Of a DNA stretch of 64,000 nucleotides, positions 60,372-64,000 are shown in pieces. The position numbers were made by a program, and so were the translations under genes. The stretch spans positions 47,599 to 111,598 of the forward strand of contig SKXQ01000019.1 in the NCBI GenBank assembly GCA_007128315.1, given 5' to 3'. This DNA comes from Spirochaetaceae bacterium. Its GTDB lineage: Bacteria; Spirochaetota; Spirochaetia; DSM-27196; SKKC01. Numbering within the stretch: position 1 is the stretch's first letter; every line of letters begins with the position of its first letter. The notes under the pieces were generated by a model. That model searched no databases and was not told the DNA's origin. It saw nothing but the letters and a program-made list of their open reading frames with translations.

Positions 60372-61346
60372 CTAAAACAGCTGAAGAACTCTATCGACTG
60401 CGCCGTGCAGGAAGGCTTCAAAACGCGGACTCGCGCCTTCGAACAAATACCGACGAAGCTTCGAGATATCCTTGGGATCTTCGCCGACAACACTGATCAT
60501 GATCGGCGTCCCGTGCTTGACCTTGCCCCATTTGAACAAGGCGTTGATATCATTGATTCGTTCATTCTCATACCAGATAAGGACGTCAAAATTCGGATAC
60601 TTCGACTTATACGACTCAATAATGCGCTTCCAGGACTCCACGTTACCGTTGTGAAAGAGCTCGTTCGTCACGTTTACCGGTATACGCGCCGTCATGCGCT
60701 GTCGTCCGCCGCCTCCCGTCGGAGCCGCCGCCGGGGCCTGTGGGGTCTCAGCTCCGCTGGTCACTGGTGCCTGCTGCGGTTCGGACGCGACCGTTGCCGG
60801 TCGAGCTGCCACCTGTGCTTTCCGTTCGCTGATGTAGGCCTTCTTGCCCTTGATCTTCGAGCCTTCAAGGAGGGCTACACAATCATCGGCTGCCTGCTCA
60901 ACCGTGGAAGCCTTTACGTCCTCGCCCGATGCTACCCCGACGTACAGAACGGCGAGTTCGTCTCTAACCATTGTCCCAATCGGCTCGAAATGCTCGATTT
61001 TTTTGGGATTCACGACGAAGATGCCGGTCTGCGGATGGTGGTATACGAGAACAAGTTCGAGAGCCGACCAGTCTGCGAGAACCCGAGCTATCGATGCAGC
61101 GTCCTCGATGGTACTCCCGAGATTCCATGCACGAATGGAATATCCAAGCTTTTCTTCGAGGACAGCTGAGAGAATCGGCTTGATTTGATGTCGCTCGACT
61201 CGACCGGAATCGAGACTCTCATTAAGCAGGTCGGCGAGATTTGCACCTCGTCCGACCTGTCCCACATATTGCGTTACAATTTTGAAGTGACGCAAGGCGG
61301 AGTTGAACCCCGCCTTGCGTGCCAGAACGTTTAGTGTGTTGTCCAT
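60372..61346 (-). CDS. Conserved spirochaete protein between cfpA and ppdK
   Basis: A 324-residue cytoplasmic protein with no domain I can name. It has two parts joined by an Ala/Pro/Gly-rich linker (about residues 180-215, RPATVASEPQQAPVTSG). The N-terminal part (1-170) has RVERHQIKPILSAVLEEKLGYSI and VLVYHHPQTGIFVVNPKK. The C-terminal part (215-324) has NELFHNGNVESWKRIIES, DVLIWYENERINDINALFKWG and a helical end. It is five bases downstream of cfpA and 56 bases upstream of ppdK. I recall a hypothetical protein at the same place in Treponema, so a role in filament assembly or regulation is plausible but unproven. Confidence 0.75.
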   Translation of the reverse strand: MDNTLNVLARKAGFNSALRHFKIVTQYVGQVGRGANLADLLNESLDSGRVERHQIKPILSAVLEEKLGYSIRAWNLGSTIEDAASIARVLADWSALELVLVYHHPQTGIFVVNPKKIEHFEPIGTMVRDELAVLYVGVASGEDVKASTVEQAADDCVALLEGSKIKGKKAYISERKAQVAARPATVASEPQQAPVTSGAETPQAPAAAPTGGGGRQRMTARIPVNVTNELFHNGNVESWKRIIESYKSKYPNFDVLIWYENERINDINALFKWGKVKHGTPIMISVVGEDPKDISKLRRYLFEGASPRFEAFLHGAVDRVLQLF

Positions 61347-61350
61347 AGGA

Positions 61351-63288
61351 CTACAGCTCTTGTAAATCGTCAGTCATTGAGCGCGACGGTGTAACGTCTG
61401 CCCGACCCTTTATCTGATCTCCCGCGGCTGCCTGTGCAGCTGAGGCCACCCCGGCAACTTTCTCCGGTTCGCCTGTAAAGCTCTGGTTCAGATCGGCGCG
61501 TACCGTCGATCGTCGTCGCTTGAACTGTGCAAACGCAGCATCCTGGAAGCCTTTGGATACACCGTGGAGGAACTCGTTGAGTACGTTAGCCATGGCGTTC
61601 AGCGTAAACTTCTTGCGCTTGATGCTCGAGATATCGACGTCGAGGATCAACCCTGCCTGAATGTGATAGGGATTGATCAGATAGTCGAAGGACTCAAACT
61701 CCTTCTCGAGGAAATCAATACGGTTGTCGAGAATCACCCGTGGCTGCGGGTTCTGATAACCGAACTGGTTACTGACCTTTTCACGGCTTCTCTTGAGCAT
61801 TTTCTTGAAGAGCTCTTTCTCGTACAGATAGGTCTGGTTGAGTCGCTCGACATCGGTGTCTTCCGCCTTGAGCCGCATGATCTCGTTCCAGGTCTTCTGC
61901 ATGTCTTCATACATAGGATCGCCGGAAAGTTCTTTCTGCTTTCGAATACGCCCGCGGACACTCTTGGAGAGATCCTCGAAATCATTGATCTTGAAACTGC
62001 TCTTGCCGTTCTGGTAGATCGCCTCGGTGACGTCCCAGAGATGACCGATTTCGTTCTTGAACTGCTCCATCTGCTGGTCATACGCTTCCCGCTCGGCATT
62101 CAGCTGATCGGAATCGTAGAATTTGAGTCGAAGCTGATACCGTTCGTCGGGAAGGCGGATCGGATCAACGTCTTCGTACTCCCGAATGATCAGCTCACGG
62201 GCATTCTTGAGGTTCTCAATGTACTGATAACCCATCTTAGACGTATCAAGAATCGAAGTGATCGAGTTTACTGCCGTGTTGAATCCACGGTTGCGAATAT
62301 TTTCCATATCCACGATCTTCTTCAGATTCTCCCGAATGTTGATCGGATCGAACTCTTTCTGATCGATTTCTGCGCGCAGTCCTTCGATCTTCTCAAGAAG
62401 ATTCTTGGCAAGGAAGGTGTACCGCTTCGAGTTCTCGTCTTCCGAATCGTCGTCCGTATAGTTCGGGACCCGCTTCATCTTTTCGAACATCACCTCGCCG
62501 TCGGAAAGCTCTTCCTTCCCTTCGTCAATGAGCTCGTCCTGGAAACGCTCGATTTCGCGTTCGATCAGGTTCGTGATCGTGCGGGAAATCTGATCCTTGA
62601 TGAGGTACTCAACGGTGACCTGATACTGGAACACAGGGCTGATAAGTTCGCTGTCGAGAATATTAACGCTGAGTTTCGTGTCGCTGACCGTACGCGGTTT
62701 CGAACTGGAATCCTTAAACGCACACTTGATGACTGCATAAGCATTTTCACCGCGAATGAACGCACCGACGTCCGTCTTCTGTCGAAGCAGCGAGTTAGTG
62801 TCGTTTTCGAGGTCATTCATTCCACGCTGTATATGTCCCTGAAGGTGTCCATACATGTTGACGATGGACTTCTCGATTTCACCGGTGTTGAACTTGTCTG
62901 CTCCGGCGATCTGATCGAGCATCTCCGAGATCTCTTTCGGGGAGTAACGGGCAAGCGCCTTGCTCTCTTCCTTGTCAATAAAGTTGCGAACTTTCTTCAC
63001 CATTTCATCTTCAGTCGTAACGATGAAACGGTTGAACATATTCTGATAGTTCTGGTTGTAGTAGTTGTAGAGTTTCTCTTTGAGGCCGCCCATTATGTCG
63101 AGCTGCTCAAGAACTTCGGTCGGCAGTTTGACCTCGATATCCTTGAGGATATTTTCTACTTCTTCGTCGATGAGTTGCTGATACTCACCTTTCTGATTAC
63201 GCCCTTCCTGCGCCAATGAGTTCCTCGAACCGACAGCCGATGGCTTTCGGGGATGGAATACATTTGGACTTCTTGGGATGTCCGACAT
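61351..63288 (-). CDS. cfpA: Cytoplasmic filament protein CfpA
   Basis: Structural protein of the cytoplasmic filament ribbons that run beneath the inner membrane of treponemes. 645 residues, close to the 680-700 of Treponema CfpA. Start [20 protein letters not shown] is the CfpA-type N-terminus. The body is highly charged and helical with long amphipathic stretches ([40 protein letters not shown]), and the C-terminal tail is Ala/Gly/Ser-rich ([13 protein letters not shown]). No signal or membrane segment. AAGGAG lies eight bases before the ATG, and a good promoter lies 60 bases upstream. Neighbours match the Treponema order. Identification is from remembered similarity and context. Confidence 0.87.
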   Translation of the reverse strand: MSDIPRSPNVFHPRKPSAVGSRNSLAQEGRNQKGEYQQLIDEEVENILKDIEVKLPTEVLEQLDIMGGLKEKLYNYYNQNYQNMFNRFIVTTEDEMVKKVRNFIDKEESKALARYSPKEISEMLDQIAGADKFNTGEIEKSIVNMYGHLQGHIQRGMNDLENDTNSLLRQKTDVGAFIRGENAYAVIKCAFKDSSSKPRTVSDTKLSVNILDSELISPVFQYQVTVEYLIKDQISRTITNLIEREIERFQDELIDEGKEELSDGEVMFEKMKRVPNYTDDDSEDENSKRYTFLAKNLLEKIEGLRAEIDQKEFDPINIRENLKKIVDMENIRNRGFNTAVNSITSILDTSKMGYQYIENLKNARELIIREYEDVDPIRLPDERYQLRLKFYDSDQLNAEREAYDQQMEQFKNEIGHLWDVTEAIYQNGKSSFKINDFEDLSKSVRGRIRKQKELSGDPMYEDMQKTWNEIMRLKAEDTDVERLNQTYLYEKELFKKMLKRSREKVSNQFGYQNPQPRVILDNRIDFLEKEFESFDYLINPYHIQAGLILDVDISSIKRKKFTLNAMANVLNEFLHGVSKGFQDAAFAQFKRRRSTVRADLNQSFTGEPEKVAGVASAAQAAAGDQIKGRADVTPSRSMTDDLQEL

Positions 63289-63347
63289 CTTATGCTCCTT
63301 TGCCTGGATTTAGGTACTGGTCTGAACACACGGTCCCTTCAGACCCC

Positions 63348-63375
63348 AATATATCACACTATAGAATAATGACAA
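63348..63375 (-). promoter_or_regulatory. Promoter of the cfpA operon
   Basis: On the minus strand TTGTCA (63370-63375), a 16-base spacer and TATATT (63348-63353), in an AT-rich stretch, 60 bases before the cfpA ATG. It sits between the upstream partial gene and cfpA and is the only plausible promoter for the three-gene unit that ends at the terminator 57636-57664. Confidence 0.65.
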
Positions 63376-63403
63376 ATCGAAAACAAATTTCAAGTGGGCA
63401 GCC

Positions 63404-64000
<597 letters not shown>

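Noticed and set aside
61564..63219. 551-codon open frame on the plus strand, antisense to cfpA
   Set aside because: Leu/Val/Asp-rich mirror translation of a charged helical protein; no start signals and no recognisable domain.

Overview
The window looks like a chromosomal segment of a free-living or facultative spirochaete of the Spirochaetaceae/Treponema lineage, GC-rich (mid-50s % or higher by eye). The lineage call rests mainly on a cfpA-type cytoplasmic filament gene at 61351-63288. It lies beside a conserved partner gene and a PPDK-type gene, an order I recall from Treponema pallidum. A large FlgD-repeat/OmpA protein and several proteins that look spirochaete-specific agree with this. 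Coding density is very high. No gap exceeds about 210 bases, and I see no tRNA, rRNA, CRISPR array, insertion sequence or prophage.

Layout. 1-10.3 kb: start of cysS (cut by the edge), murB, an outer-membrane barrel candidate, a GH65 disaccharide phosphorylase, an MscS channel next to a DUF432 protein, a small bipolar-charge protein, and a 961-residue FlgD-repeat/OmpA protein. 10.3-17.6 kb: radC, then a six-gene block (ABC ATPase, histidine kinase, response regulator, periplasmic binding protein, fused permease, second ABC ATPase). The binding protein has the His/Asp/Glu pattern of AfuA-type sugar-phosphate receptors. 17.6-29.9 kb, all minus strand: Nudix hydrolase, MarC, a membrane protein, PEP carboxylase, an alpha/beta hydrolase, nicotinamidase, a CysRS-like protein with a broken zinc site, a second MscS channel, an M16C protease and a TPR protein.

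29.9-47.0 kb is the metabolic core. fumC diverges from two tandem malate dehydrogenase-type genes (one canonical, one altered), followed by NAD synthetase. Then comes a minus-strand run sdhA-sdhB-sucC-sucD-sucA-sucB-lpdA-gltA, probably one operon. With fumC, mdh and ppc nearby, the window encodes every oxidative TCA step from 2-oxoglutarate to citrate; aconitase, isocitrate dehydrogenase and the SdhC/D membrane anchors are not here. Host-associated treponemes generally lack this pathway, so the segment points to respiratory or at least TCA-competent metabolism. PEP carboxylase feeds oxaloacetate into it, and nicotinamidase plus NAD synthetase supply NAD.

47.2-56.7 kb: gamma carbonic anhydrase-type protein, DUF4864 protein, MTA/SAH nucleosidase with a PatB-type C-S lyase, epmA-efp, a third MscS channel, a PyrF-PyrE fusion, an isochorismatase-family hydrolase and two unrecognised genes. 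56.8-64 kb: a J-domain protein, then the ppdK-like gene, its partner and cfpA, with a LysM-like protein carrying an Ala-Asp repeat running off the right edge. The PPDK-like protein keeps its phospho-histidine and PEP/pyruvate domains but has lost most ATP-binding signatures. That, the zinc-less CysRS paralogue, the altered MDH paralogue and the AfuA-type system with an ATPase gene fused by overlap to a sensor kinase are the items most worth following up.
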